NCBI GenBank assembly: GCA_963790095.1
Contig: CAWBNO010000013.1
Location: forward strand, 47,488 to 111,487
Length of the DNA: 64,000 nt
From: JAAXQD01 sp963790095
Lineage (GTDB): Bacteria; Desulfobacterota; Desulfobacteria; Desulfobacterales; UBA11574
Direction: 5' to 3'
Shown here piece by piece: positions 44,347-53,006 of this stretch; positions within the stretch are counted from its first letter, which is position 1; each line of letters starts with the position of its first letter. The position numbers were made by a program, and so were the translations under genes. Under the pieces are notes generated by a model, which saw only the letters and a list, made by a program, of their open reading frames with translations, ran no database searches and was not told where the DNA came from.

Positions 44347-45273
44347 CTATTCCGAAACAGGGACTGCATCCGGGAAAAAGGCCTGCCTTCCGGAAATTTT
44401 GTATTGGCCGATGAGGGCCTGGGCCTGGGCCGATACCAGCCATCTGGCGAACCGATCCGCTGATGCAAATTTGACATGGGGATGTTTTTTTGGGCTGACG
44501 GGGATCACGCCGTAGGGATTAAACAGTAAGGGATCCCCTTCACATAAAATCTCAAGATTAAGGCCAAGCTTTCGCCCATACTTGTATTTTAGAAATGTTC
44601 CCCGATCGGTGAGGGTATAGGCCTGTTTCTCTTCTGCAAATGTCAGGGCTTTCCCCATGCCCTGGCCGATGGATATATAACGCTTCCCCAATCCTACGGG
44701 ATACACAAAAGAAAGGGCCGCTTTCTTTCCTTTTTTTATGATCTCGGTGGCTTCGGTTTTCAGCGCCTCCCCGCTGGCTTTCCAGATGGCCTGTTCCTTG
44801 ATATGGGTCCCGCTGTCATCTCCCCGGGAGATGAACGTTACCTTTGTTGCGGCAATTTTCCTGAATGCACCGGCCGCATCCCGTATTCCCGCGATTTTCC
44901 CAGGGTCACCGGCAGGACCGACAATCACAAAGTCGTTGTGCATGACCCCCAATCGATACGCCCCATAGCCTTCAGCGATAAACGTTTCCTCCCGGGCTTT
45001 GGCATGGACAAAAATAACATCCACATTACCGTCCATACCGTCCCGGATGGCGGCCCCGGTTCCCTTGGCAAAGACTTTGACCTCAATACCGGTCTTTTTC
45101 GTAAATTCGGGCAACAGGACCTCCAGCAGTCCGGAGTTTTCCGTGCTCGTGGTCGTGGACATCTTGATTGTCTGTGATTCTCCTTTGGCCATAAAGGGAA
45201 GCAGGAGAAGGACAAAGAAAACCAGAATCGCTGGACCCATTATTTTATTCAACCCTTTGAATTTAGAGTCCAT
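44347..45273 (-). CDS. tupA: Tungstate-binding periplasmic protein
   Basis: A 308-residue exported binding protein with signal peptide 1-31. The mature N-terminus has the TupA hallmark STTTSTENSGLL, whose Thr/Ser residues bind the oxyanion. AAGGGA precedes the ATG. It captures tungstate with high selectivity over molybdate and delivers it to TupB. Tungsten is required by the AOR encoded at 5.7-7.4 kb. Confidence 0.93.
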   Translation of the reverse strand: MDSKFKGLNKIMGPAILVFFVLLLLPFMAKGESQTIKMSTTTSTENSGLLEVLLPEFTKKTGIEVKVFAKGTGAAIRDGMDGNVDVIFVHAKAREETFIAEGYGAYRLGVMHNDFVIVGPAGDPGKIAGIRDAAGAFRKIAATKVTFISRGDDSGTHIKEQAIWKASGEALKTEATEIIKKGKKAALSFVYPVGLGKRYISIGQGMGKALTFAEEKQAYTLTDRGTFLKYKYGRKLGLNLEILCEGDPLLFNPYGVIPVSPKKHPHVKFASADRFARWLVSAQAQALIGQYKISGRQAFFPDAVPVSE

Positions 45274-45314
45274 ATAGACACTCCCTTAACATTTTTCAGA
45301 CCCAAAAAACTTTT

Positions 45315-45360
45315 AATCCGTATTTTAAAAAAAACTCGACCCTTTGAACGATAACGGATT
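45315..45360. promoter_or_regulatory. Candidate tungstate-responsive operator upstream of tupA
   Basis: Two inverted 7-mers, AATCCGT (45315-45321) and ACGGATT (45354-45360), flank 32 bases just upstream of tupA on the minus strand, between tupA and the TunR-like gene. No experimental motif was available for comparison. Confidence 0.35.
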
Positions 45361-45387
45361 TGAACCATAGATTCTTGTTTTTGCCAC

Positions 45388-46296
45388 TCATTTATGGGGG
45401 AAAACCATCTTCGAGCAGAGACTCATATCATATCCTTTCAGATCTTGAGTCAATTTCCGAATGGCGGCTTCAGGTAAAAGTCCTAAAAAGAGTTGCACGC
45501 CTTTTTCGAAAAAACGATCTTTGAGAATCAGAAAATCAAAACGTTCCCAGCGGAGGGGTATAAAATCAAGATCCAACAGACCGGCCACTGCTTCGATTCC
45601 GGGACCCGCATCCGCCCTGCCGGACAACACCTCAAGCCCCACATCCAGGTGCCGCTGAAGCTCCAGCTGGTACCCTTTGATCTGGTCTCCGATGATTTCA
45701 GCCTTTTTAAGTTCTCCGTCAAAGAGCAACCGGGTTCCGGTGCCCAAGGGCCGATTGACAATTCTTATGCCGGGTTTTCCCAAATCGGCTATTTTTTTAA
45801 TCCCTTTTGGATTTCCTTTTGCCAGCAAAAGTCCCTGCTGCCGCTGGCAGAAGTTGACCACTGCCGGCAGCTGCTCCAGTTCCTCTCTGACAAAGCCGAA
45901 ATTATAGTCCTCCCCGTTTTCCTGAAGCAGGTGGCTCGATGCAATATGGCAGAGATTGCGTCGGAGCGCCCGAATTCCTCCCATGCTACCCAGGTTCCCG
46001 AAGACCGCCAAATGCTCGGGATGCAGGCGATTGAACAGGGAAATCGTACGATCAAGAAGGATATCGTTGCTCCCGGTGATGATCAGAAGGCCTTGATACG
46101 GGGGTAAAGGAACCGTTGGCTTTGGAAAGTTGATGGTTTCATTTTCCAGCCACTGTTCTACCAGATACCGCGGAAAAAGCCACTTTCCCGTCACCTTGGT
46201 GGCCGGCAGCCCTTTTTCTGAAACCAGGGTATACACCATTTTTTCGTTGACCCCTAAAAACTGGGCCACCTCTTTGGTCGATAAAAACTTTTTCAT
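45388..46296 (-). CDS. TunR-like regulator: excisionase-type HTH fused to oxyanion-binding domain
   Basis: A 302-residue protein. Residues 1-55 form a MerR/excisionase-like helix-turn-helix (STKEVAQFLGVNEKMVYTL). Residues 70-300 form a PBP-like domain of the molybdate/tungstate-binding type (GNPKGIKKIADL, then RPLGTGTR). This matches the domain layout of TunR regulators described from sulfate reducers. ATG 46296 gives the normal N-terminus. It is co-directional with and upstream of tupA, and would repress the importer, and possibly the AOR, when tungstate is plentiful. Confidence 0.85.
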   Translation of the reverse strand: MKKFLSTKEVAQFLGVNEKMVYTLVSEKGLPATKVTGKWLFPRYLVEQWLENETINFPKPTVPLPPYQGLLIITGSNDILLDRTISLFNRLHPEHLAVFGNLGSMGGIRALRRNLCHIASSHLLQENGEDYNFGFVREELEQLPAVVNFCQRQQGLLLAKGNPKGIKKIADLGKPGIRIVNRPLGTGTRLLFDGELKKAEIIGDQIKGYQLELQRHLDVGLEVLSGRADAGPGIEAVAGLLDLDFIPLRWERFDFLILKDRFFEKGVQLFLGLLPEAAIRKLTQDLKGYDMSLCSKMVFPHK

Positions 46297-46748
46297 TTTG
46301 TTTTGCCTTCTTTCATTTTGATTGTAACTTTTTGATGAGATATTCCCAGATATAGTGTCCATATTGGTATCTGTCAATATTTATTAAACAAACAATTTGA
46401 GCTTATATTAACCGATAATAACCTCAATATGGCCTTGTTGCCGCTATTTCTGCTTAATTTTCTCGTCCCATCTTCGGCGAGACCCGTCGGATAGCTGATA
46501 TATGTCCATGGGCTCAAAACATCCCTTGAAATTGTGGTTGGGTGGATCTGGAAAACTGTCTTTTATTGTCGCTATTGATAATTCAGAGTTATTAATCAGC
46601 AAGTAAAATATAACATCAAGAAAATATTGACATTTAATTACTTATGGGTTGTTTGCAGGTTGGATTTTGTGTGAGATTTATACCTCAAATGTTCGGAATT
46701 TAGTCGGGTGTTTATGTCTATTATAATTCGAGTTGGCGGAGGTGACGG
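46297..46748. other. Intergenic region, no gene seen
   Basis: About 450 A/T-rich bases between the TunR-like gene and a truncated TonB receptor. It presumably holds the promoters of both. No convincing repeat or RNA was found. Confidence 0.5.
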
Positions 46749-47114
46749 ATGAAAAAAGATTTAATTGGCGTTTTGATTTTTCTGATGATGGGAATATGCC
46801 TGGGTTTTCCACCCAGCGGATTTTCAGAAACGGAAACACAATGGACGGAAGAATACACCCTGGGAGAGGTCGTGGTTTCCGGCGAACGGGAGGGTGTGGA
46901 GTCTATCGGTACGGTGCGGGAAATCATCGCCGAAGATATCAACAGGCGGCGTGTACAAACTCTGGATCAGGCCTTGGAACTGCTTCCAGGGTTGGACATC
47001 CGAACTGCAACCGACGGTATTGCACGGGTCGATCTGAGGGGTTATCGTTCACGGCACGTAATGCTGCTGCTGGATGGAATTCCCTTTTTGAAGTATGATA
47101 TCACAACCAATTGA
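46749..47114 (+). pseudogene. TonB-dependent receptor, truncated after the plug domain start
   Basis: A 121-residue frame with a good ribosome site (GGAGGTGACGG) and signal peptide (1-26). It continues as a TonB-dependent receptor: a TonB-box-like EVVVSGER, then the plug with LDQALELLPGLDI and VDLRGYRSRHVMLLLDGIP. It stops seven residues later at TGA 47112, where intact receptors run on for about 500 residues. The beta-barrel is not found downstream, so the 3' part has been deleted. The original ligand cannot be told. Confidence 0.85.
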
Positions 47115-47186
47115 ACCAACTTCAAAATTCAAGATACATTGATACATGCAATAGTATTAAAAGGCAAAATTACAATCTATGGAAAT

Positions 47187-47219
47187 AAAAAAGGCAGAGC
47201 CGAATGACCCTGCCTTTTT
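47187..47219. terminator. Bidirectional terminator
   Basis: AAAAAGGCAG and CTGCCTTTTT flank a short loop. On the minus strand it follows the small Gly-rich gene by 15 bases, ending in a T run; on the plus strand it also ends in T. Confidence 0.8.
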
Positions 47220-47233
47220 GTTGAATAAATTAT

Positions 47234-47380
47234 TCATCCGCCTCGCTGTTGAGTTGTTTGGCCTCCTCCGCCAGTGCCTGTACTACCTTGTCCCTTGCTG
47301 CCATGATTTTGGTCACCACCAGCAAAAGCAAACGCTGTAAACGATACAAAGATTACCAAGGTCAAAAAAACTTTTTTCAT
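47234..47380 (-). CDS. Small secreted Gly/Gln-rich peptide
   Basis: A 48-residue product with a strong ribosome site (GGAGGAAAA) before ATG 47380. A clear signal peptide (MKKVFLTLVIFVSFTAFAFA) is followed by a Gly, Ser, Thr and Gln-rich mature part of 28 residues (GGDQNHGSKGQGSTG). It has its own terminator at 47187-47219. No family is known to me. It may be a structural or metal-linked small periplasmic protein. Confidence 0.6.
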   Translation of the reverse strand: MKKVFLTLVIFVSFTAFAFAGGDQNHGSKGQGSTGTGGGGQTTQQRGG

Positions 47381-47530
47381 TTTTCCTCCTTCCTGATAAC
47401 TTGCTGTTTTTTAACATTATTATATTCGTTTATAATTAAATACTAAACCAATACAATTCCGGCTTAATATCTCGATTGCATGGCCCTTGATTTTGTATCC
47501 AGCAATACTCGTTAGGACGATACCCTGACT

Positions 47531-48982
47531 TTAAAAATTATTATTTAACCAAACTTCAAGGACCCCTTTTCGCGCATTCGGATATTTTTGACTCAAATCT
47601 TTAATTTTAATATCGGTGTCTTCGAGATTCATAAATGGGGCGATAAACTCGGTTGAATACTTTTGTAAAAGATGTGCGCCTGCTTTATCCTCATTATGGA
47701 AGTAACGGATATCATTATTTTGATAATCGGCCTTTTCTATCCCGAGGACATCAAAGCCTTCAAGTTGAAGTAAAATAGAAAGATATTTCATTAGTTCTTT
47801 ATTTTTTTCACTCGTATAATACAAAGATACAGTATAATTATCGAGTTGCGTCTTATCTTGAACCGTGTTCAATTTTGTTTTTTCGACATGAGACAAAGTT
47901 AATTGTTTATAATCGGTTTGTTTTTTTTCATCAGACGCGGCAACCGAGCGAGTTAACTGGGTAACATTTGAATCCATATGTTGCAGCTTGATTGCAGCAT
48001 CTTCATTTACTTGGGTGTCTAAAGTCTGTTTGTCTTCTGGGCTGACGGTCTCTTGTTGTCCAGGAGTTGAAGGCGTCTCCTTTTGAGCAGAGACTGCGGA
48101 AGCTAGGATTTTTGGTTGTTGCTCTTCTTCAACCTTTGCCACAGGCTCGTTCTCCTTTTTGGCTGGAGCTGTTGTTTGCGCTTTACTTATGGTTTCAATC
48201 CGACTTGACGAAAATTTCGTATCCGCCTGAATTATTTTTTTTTCGGTTTCAATTTTTTCGTTTTCTTTAACGTTGGGGAACTTCTTTTCTATAGGTTTCT
48301 TTGGTTTTAAAAGGCTGTCACTTGGCTCTGGCGGGGATGCTGACTTCATTTTGTCTTCCGGTGGACCTGCCTGCAAAGTTCCACCAGCCTCAGGGCGCTC
48401 AGTCAACCCTGTCTCTTCCTCTATCCTAATTGATTCACTTTCTTTAAATACGGCCTTTTCTTTGCAGAATTTCAGATCCTTTTGTTCCGGTGAGAACACT
48501 GAACCCTCAACGTCAATTATAGAATCCGTCAATTTTGTTGATAATAAAGGAAAATTTACTACTCCAATGTTCGGAGCTGCTTCGCTCAGAATAACTGTTT
48601 CAGCCTTATCTATGATAGGCTCTTGATTGACCAATTCCTTTGATTCTTCGATAAAACTATCTCCCTGAATCGGTATAAATAGATCAGGTGTCTCAGAAGG
48701 CTGAGATGCTACATTTTGCTGATCTCCAGTATCATCAGGTGGCACAGGATAAAGATACACAGGAGAAGCTTTTGTCTTGGGTGTTTTCTTTTGAACTAAA
48801 TTTAGTGTTTTATCACCCCGATAAAAAAAGTACCCGGCAATGATTAAAATTAGAGGTAATCCGACATATACTGGAATCATCCTGATATTTTTTCGTTTTA
48901 GCTTTTTTTCAGTTACCAATTTTAAAGGATCTATTTTATTTAACTCTTCTGCGTATTCACGTATCATGTTAATCTCTTTCAT
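47531..48982 (-). CDS. Single-pass membrane protein with disordered linker and C-terminal LytR_C/SPOR-like domain
   Basis: A 483-residue protein: short cytoplasmic start, one membrane helix at about 36-53, a long Pro/Glu/Lys/Ser-rich linker (70-370), and a compact C-terminal domain from about 382 (YTVSLYYTSEK, LEGFDVLGIEK) resembling LytR_C or SPOR-like folds. Such layouts span the periplasm and touch the cell wall or outer membrane. It has no catalytic motif. It is alone on the minus strand. Confidence 0.65.
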   Translation of the reverse strand: MKEINMIREYAEELNKIDPLKLVTEKKLKRKNIRMIPVYVGLPLILIIAGYFFYRGDKTLNLVQKKTPKTKASPVYLYPVPPDDTGDQQNVASQPSETPDLFIPIQGDSFIEESKELVNQEPIIDKAETVILSEAAPNIGVVNFPLLSTKLTDSIIDVEGSVFSPEQKDLKFCKEKAVFKESESIRIEEETGLTERPEAGGTLQAGPPEDKMKSASPPEPSDSLLKPKKPIEKKFPNVKENEKIETEKKIIQADTKFSSSRIETISKAQTTAPAKKENEPVAKVEEEQQPKILASAVSAQKETPSTPGQQETVSPEDKQTLDTQVNEDAAIKLQHMDSNVTQLTRSVAASDEKKQTDYKQLTLSHVEKTKLNTVQDKTQLDNYTVSLYYTSEKNKELMKYLSILLQLEGFDVLGIEKADYQNNDIRYFHNEDKAGAHLLQKYSTEFIAPFMNLEDTDIKIKDLSQKYPNARKGVLEVWLNNNF

Positions 48983-49320
48983 GACTCTTTTTGACTTTAA
49001 ACTTTTTAGCTATTTTAGATAATGATGATATGCAAAAATTATGCAGGATTTGAAGAGAATCAATAAATGTTTAGATTCCAAAAGGATAGGTTAAACCTTC
49101 AGATTACATACAAAGAGTACCTGACGATATTTGTCAAAAAAAGTGCCGTTCTTTGACAGATTTTACACTATTGGGGGATAGTATCAGGAGGAAAAAAACA
49201 GGTGAAAAGTCTAAACGGATTGGTTATTGGTTTGAAGTAGTTTAAAGAAGTTAATTGAAAAATTATTATGAAACACAAGCTACTGGCCTCCCGCCATATA
49301 TCGTATTTCTTTCAGAAATG
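48983..49320. other. Intergenic region, no gene seen
   Basis: A/T-rich sequence with no supported frame, between the membrane protein start and the first of four short direct repeats. Confidence 0.5.
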
Positions 49321-49371
49321 CAAAAAAGGCAAACCCTGTGAAATGGATTTGCCCATTTTGAAAAAACAATA
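49321..49371 (+). repeat. Direct repeat family of about 50 bp, copy A
   Basis: Reads AAAAAAGGCAAACCCTGTG then AAATGGATTTGCCC and a run into AAAAAACA. GGCAAA and TTTGCC can pair. Copies B, C and D follow at 50170, 50732 and 51564 in the same orientation. Confidence 0.7.
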
Positions 49372-49390
49372 CAGGCCCGATACTATAAAC

Positions 49391-49717
49391 TTATTCTATG
49401 TTTGCGCCGACAACAGCGGCCATCTGCATCATGTTGATCGTCTGGCCTTCTTTCAGATTTGTAAGGTCAGTGACCTTGCCCGATTTGCTTTTGGATTTTG
49501 TGTTTTTGAAGATCGGGAGCAAACTCGCATCAGCCACAATGAACTTGCCTGCGTTCTCAGGTTTTCCATTTTCAGTCTTTGTCTGAAGTTTATTCGCTTT
49601 AACATAGTCCCATAGTTTTTTGGTGATCTCTGTCCTGGGAAGTTCTGTTGCTCCCAGAAACTCTGCCAGCTCATTTTTCAGCTTTACCGGTTTCATCAAT
49701 CCTTTTGCTTCTGCCAT
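49391..49717 (-). CDS. SWIB/MDM2 domain protein
   Basis: A 108-residue protein, mostly a SWIB domain (PVKLKNELAEFLGATELPR, then KKLWDYVKANKLQ at about 33-45). The domain is common in eukaryotic chromatin remodellers and occurs in some bacteria such as Chlamydia. AAGGAG precedes the ATG. The C-terminal tail is Lys/Ser-rich, which suits nucleic-acid contact. Its bacterial role is unsettled; DNA compaction has been suggested for other species. It is flanked by short direct repeats. Confidence 0.85.
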   Translation of the reverse strand: MAEAKGLMKPVKLKNELAEFLGATELPRTEITKKLWDYVKANKLQTKTENGKPENAGKFIVADASLLPIFKNTKSKSKSGKVTDLTNLKEGQTINMMQMAAVVGANIE

Positions 49718-49795
49718 TTTTTACTCCTTTATATTTAAATTTATGGATTACTTACTGCATTTCTTAGTTTTATTTGTCACATAACATTGACGGTT

Positions 49796-49846
49796 TCGTA
49801 AAAAGCCTTTTGTGAACGACATCGAGCAAAATCAGACTTTTTACGA
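49796..49846. repeat. GTAAAAAG palindrome, copy 2
   Basis: TCGTAAAAAG and CTTTTTACGA form 10-base complementary arms around 31 bases. Related to 25531-25555. Confidence 0.55.
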
Positions 49847-50169
49847 GTTTGTCAACATTAGATATTGAATCGCTGCGAAAGAACAAAAGCTTTTACAAAA
49901 AATGAATACAAGCAAGATATGTACAGCGATTATTCAGACCGCAAAATAACCTCACCCTTTCTAATACCATATCCAATTGAATATTCAACAAAAATATTAT
50001 TAGATTTCGTATAATTGAAAAATGTCGAAAGGTATCTCATATTAAAGAACATTGTGCAAAAAAAAGCTACACTATTATTTGAATTGGGTTGTGCGGCCTA
50101 CAGATATCTTGAAATCAACAACTTGAGGTCAGTTCGAGTTGATTACATCTATCTAAAATTTAGCGAAAA

Positions 50170-50223
50170 AACAAAAATGCAAACCCGAGTAAAATGATTT
50201 GCCCCTATTTAAAAAACGATATA
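50170..50223 (+). repeat. Direct repeat family, copy B
   Basis: Reads CAAAAATGCAAACCCGAGT, then AAAATGATTTGCCCCTATTT and AAAAAACGATAT. 849 bases after copy A. Confidence 0.65.
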
Positions 50224-50365
50224 ACATAATTTTTTGGAGATGATATTCATGGTATCTTTGAATAATAGCCAAAGTTCACCCTTACAAGCAAGATTAAATA
50301 TACCTTTTGTAGAAAAATTGAGTTTAATTAGATGACATTCTTAATTCTGATAAAAGGAGGGCATT

Positions 50366-50695
50366 ATGGCAATTTCGGTTATGATCCAACGCACGTTTAG
50401 CGACAAGGAAAAAGCAGCCAAGCTTGCTCCACTGATCGTAGAACTCCGATCTCTGGCCACAATCCAGCCTGGTTACATTACCGGCAGGACATTTCGCTGC
50501 CTTGACTGTCCCGGTGAATATCTGGTTATCAGCACTTGGAATAGCCTTGACGACTGGAACCGCTGGCTGCAAAGCGAAGAACGCATGGCACTTCAAAAAC
50601 AGGTCGATGATTTATTGGGCGAAATAACTCAGTATCGGATCTACGAATCCTTGGTTGGTGGAATTATCCCCAAATTTCAGGCAGTGGCGGAATGA
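50366..50695 (+). CDS. Antibiotic biosynthesis monooxygenase (ABM) domain protein
   Basis: A 109-residue ABM-type ferredoxin-like-fold protein, with AAGGAGG before the ATG. The typical features are the QPGYITGRTF strand, then YLVISTWNSLDDWNRWLQS. Members include cofactor-free monooxygenases, haem-degrading enzymes and many of unknown function. It has Cys44 and Cys47 (RCLDCPG), unusual for the fold. A second ABM protein is at 54859. In an anaerobe a dioxygen-using role is unlikely. Confidence 0.85.
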   Translation: MAISVMIQRTFSDKEKAAKLAPLIVELRSLATIQPGYITGRTFRCLDCPGEYLVISTWNSLDDWNRWLQSEERMALQKQVDDLLGEITQYRIYESLVGGIIPKFQAVAE

Positions 50696-50731
50696 GTCTC
50701 AAGGTCGACATGAACTATTTTGTAAAATCCA

Positions 50732-50793
50732 TAAAAAAGCAAAAAGGGCAAACCCTGAAAAATGGATTCGCCCCTATTGAAAAAAACGATATC
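50732..50793 (+). repeat. Direct repeat family, copy C
   Basis: Reads AAAAAGGGCAAACCCTGAA, then AATGGATTCGCCCCTATTG and AAAAAAACGATATC. It follows the ABM gene stop by 37 bases and lies 562 bases after copy B. Confidence 0.7.
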
Positions 50794-51039
50794 AAAGGTT
50801 CTTAACCCACTGTTAACATTTTGGATAAATTGCAGTAACATGCAATTTGGACTCGTTACAGGTCGTAGCTACCACAGCTTTCGTCTGAGACAGGATATCC
50901 ACAATATCTGGTAGAGCTTACAAATAGTAACAGCGGTAAAACATACCCAAGGATTGCAGAAACTTTAAGGACCTTGGGATAAGTGCGCCATTGCCTGAAT
51001 AATTTTTATCATAAAGCATAAGATATTTGTTCTATTTAT

Positions 51040-51258
51040 CTACTTGCCTTCCGCGAGGGCTTTGACTTCCTCTGTGGTGTAACCTTTTCCTCCAATTCCC
51101 CAATCACCGCTTTTTACCTCTTCTAAAACAACCCAAGTTACTGGACGCATATTTTCGCCTTCGATAGAGACCATGGTGTCTGTAACTTTTTGAATCATCT
51201 CCCGTTTCTGGTCTTTATTGAAAACACCTTCTATTATTTTTATATTGACAAACGGCAT
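51040..51258 (-). CDS. 4-oxalocrotonate tautomerase family protein
   Basis: A 72-residue tautomerase: the catalytic Pro is the second residue (MPFVNIKIIEG) and would be exposed after Met removal. AAGGAGG precedes the ATG. Family members move double bonds in keto-enol acids such as aromatic-ring fission products. It is slightly longer than the usual 60-62 residues. Genes for a full aromatic pathway are not next to it. Confidence 0.88.
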   Translation of the reverse strand: MPFVNIKIIEGVFNKDQKREMIQKVTDTMVSIEGENMRPVTWVVLEEVKSGDWGIGGKGYTTEEVKALAEGK

Positions 51259-51832
51259 GTTAATACCTCCTTTTATTTTAGTGGAGCTGAGACGTTTGTA
51301 GCCTCATATTCCCACCAATTGATGATAAATAAAAAAAATAACTAACATTATATTTTTATTATCGATAATAATGCCACAATGTAGCACTGTCAATTTTCTA
51401 TATCAAAAGATTTAAATAAAATTAAAAACATAACAATGTGTGACGCTCCGGAAAGGTGAGAGTATCTTAATCAACTGGAAATCCAAAAATATAGAAGAAT
51501 GATTTAGCCTTTATGTGTCGGGATCGCAATTGCTCGTTGATCAATTTAGGAAAGTCTCTGAATCAAAAAAGGCAACCCCTGTAAAATTGATTCACCCTTA
51601 TTGAAAATTTCAGATATTTAATCAGGGCTAAGATGTCAGACATATCGCAGGTTTTTCGATTTCCTGATAACCTGAGGATCTGAAAGGATATCTGAGAGAA
51701 TCGGTCTATATGCATAGATGAACAGGAACAGATCTGACCCCTTTACAGAATCTACTAATCATAATATAGTTCGTGACTTAATTGCCGACAATGGGAGTTT
51801 ATAAAAACAATAGGTAAGATGAAAGGGATTCC
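51259..51832. other. A/T-rich intergenic region
   Basis: About 570 bases with repeat copy D (51564-51610) and no supported gene. Confidence 0.5.
51564..51610 (+). repeat. Direct repeat family, copy D
   Basis: Reads AAAAAAGGCAACCCCTGT, then AAAATTGATTCACCCTTATTG. It is the most diverged copy, 832 bases after copy C. Confidence 0.6.
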
Positions 51833-52648
51833 ATGAACGACGATTTCTTGTATCGGGATGTTCCCGCCCTTGGGCGTCGGGTGTTCCGGCTCGGTTTAGC
51901 TACCAACTATGGTGTTGACGGAGTGGATTTAGAGTGGGCTCTGGAACAGGGTGTAAACTATGTCTTTTGGACCCCCAAAGCGCGACAGGTAACGACGTCG
52001 CTCAAAGCGGCCATAAAGCGTGACCGGGAATCGCTCATCCTGGCTTGCGGGCCGACCACCGGATATTTTGGAGGGGGTATCAGGCGTGCTTGTGAACGAT
52101 TGCTTAAGAAGCTCGGCACGGAGTATCTTGATGTGTTTCAGCTTTTTTGGCTGGGTCGTACGAGCGCCTGGACGCCATCCACGATTGACGCGCTGGTATC
52201 CCTGCGAGAGTCAGGCATGGTTCGGGCCATTGGGGTGAGCATTCACGACCGGAAACGGGCGGGCAAGCTCGCCGAAGATTCTCCGCTGGACATGCTTATG
52301 ATCCGTTATAATGCCGCTCATACAGGTGCCGAGCAGGACATCTTCCCCCACCTCGCCAAACGCAAACCGGCCATTGTCGCCTATACAGCCACGCGATGGC
52401 GTGGTCTGCTTAAGCGCCCAAAAGGTTGGAACGGCCCTGTCATGACCGCATCGGATTGCTATCGCTTCTGCCTGTCCAATCCCCATGTCGATCTGGTGCT
52501 CACAGGCCCTAAAAACCGCCGGCAACTCCAGGAGAATTTAAGTAATCTTCGGGAAAAAGGTCCATTGTCAGAGGAAGAAAACCGCTGGATCAGAGACTTC
52601 GGGCAGATTGTTCACAGGGGTAGTTCGCGGTTTACATTTAGGTTTTAG
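51833..52648 (+). CDS. Aldo/keto reductase-fold protein lacking the usual catalytic residues
   Basis: A 271-residue barrel protein related to aldo/keto reductases (LGTEYLDVFQLFWLG, ESGMVRAIGVS, then NPHVDLVLTGPKN). In normal members the strand after GVN carries DTAxxYG; here it is GVNYVFWTPKA, so Asp and Tyr are absent. The Lys strand is LILACGP and the His is replaced in QLFWLG. It may have a changed activity or bind a ligand only. AAAGGGA precedes the ATG. It lies upstream of a sigma-54 activator on the same strand. Confidence 0.8.
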   Translation: MNDDFLYRDVPALGRRVFRLGLATNYGVDGVDLEWALEQGVNYVFWTPKARQVTTSLKAAIKRDRESLILACGPTTGYFGGGIRRACERLLKKLGTEYLDVFQLFWLGRTSAWTPSTIDALVSLRESGMVRAIGVSIHDRKRAGKLAEDSPLDMLMIRYNAAHTGAEQDIFPHLAKRKPAIVAYTATRWRGLLKRPKGWNGPVMTASDCYRFCLSNPHVDLVLTGPKNRRQLQENLSNLREKGPLSEEENRWIRDFGQIVHRGSSRFTFRF

Positions 52649-53006
52649 CCTATTTTTTCAACCTGGGTATAATTTCTTGTGATATCATATTACCATATCA
52701 CAATTATCATTGAACTTAGGTAGTTGCAAGATGTATCTGCAATCAACTCAAATTGACACATCCAGCGAAAAAGTACAGTTTTTTCCCTTGTGATTTTATC
52801 TAACCTTAGCCATGAGCTACAGAAAAATCGTTGAATTGGGTTGAATAACGCTTCTTCGCTGTGGTATAAAGTATTGTTAATGAGCATCGTGACTGTATAA
52901 GCGGCGTGATGTACGCGGAATGCAGTATCTTCGCGCGGCTACTGTCAAGAGGCGGTTGACGACCCAGCCGCGGTTTCTCTTCGTCTCACAGACATGAAAG
53001 GACCAT
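52649..53006. other. Intergenic region before the sigma-54 activator
   Basis: About 360 bases without a supported gene. The last 100 bases are more GC-rich than the rest and include the activator ribosome site (AAAGGA). Confidence 0.5.

Larger units (their letters stand above)
49718..50365. other. A/T-rich intergenic region with repeats
   Basis: No protein gene is supported. It contains the second GTAAAAAG palindrome (49796-49846) and direct repeat copy B (50170-50223). Confidence 0.5.

Noticed and set aside
49321..51610. Integron cassette array or CRISPR for the four spaced repeats
   Set aside because: No integrase or cas gene, no attC core sites (RYYYAAC/GTTRRRY) were found, and spacings of 560-850 bases with only four diverged copies do not fit CRISPR.
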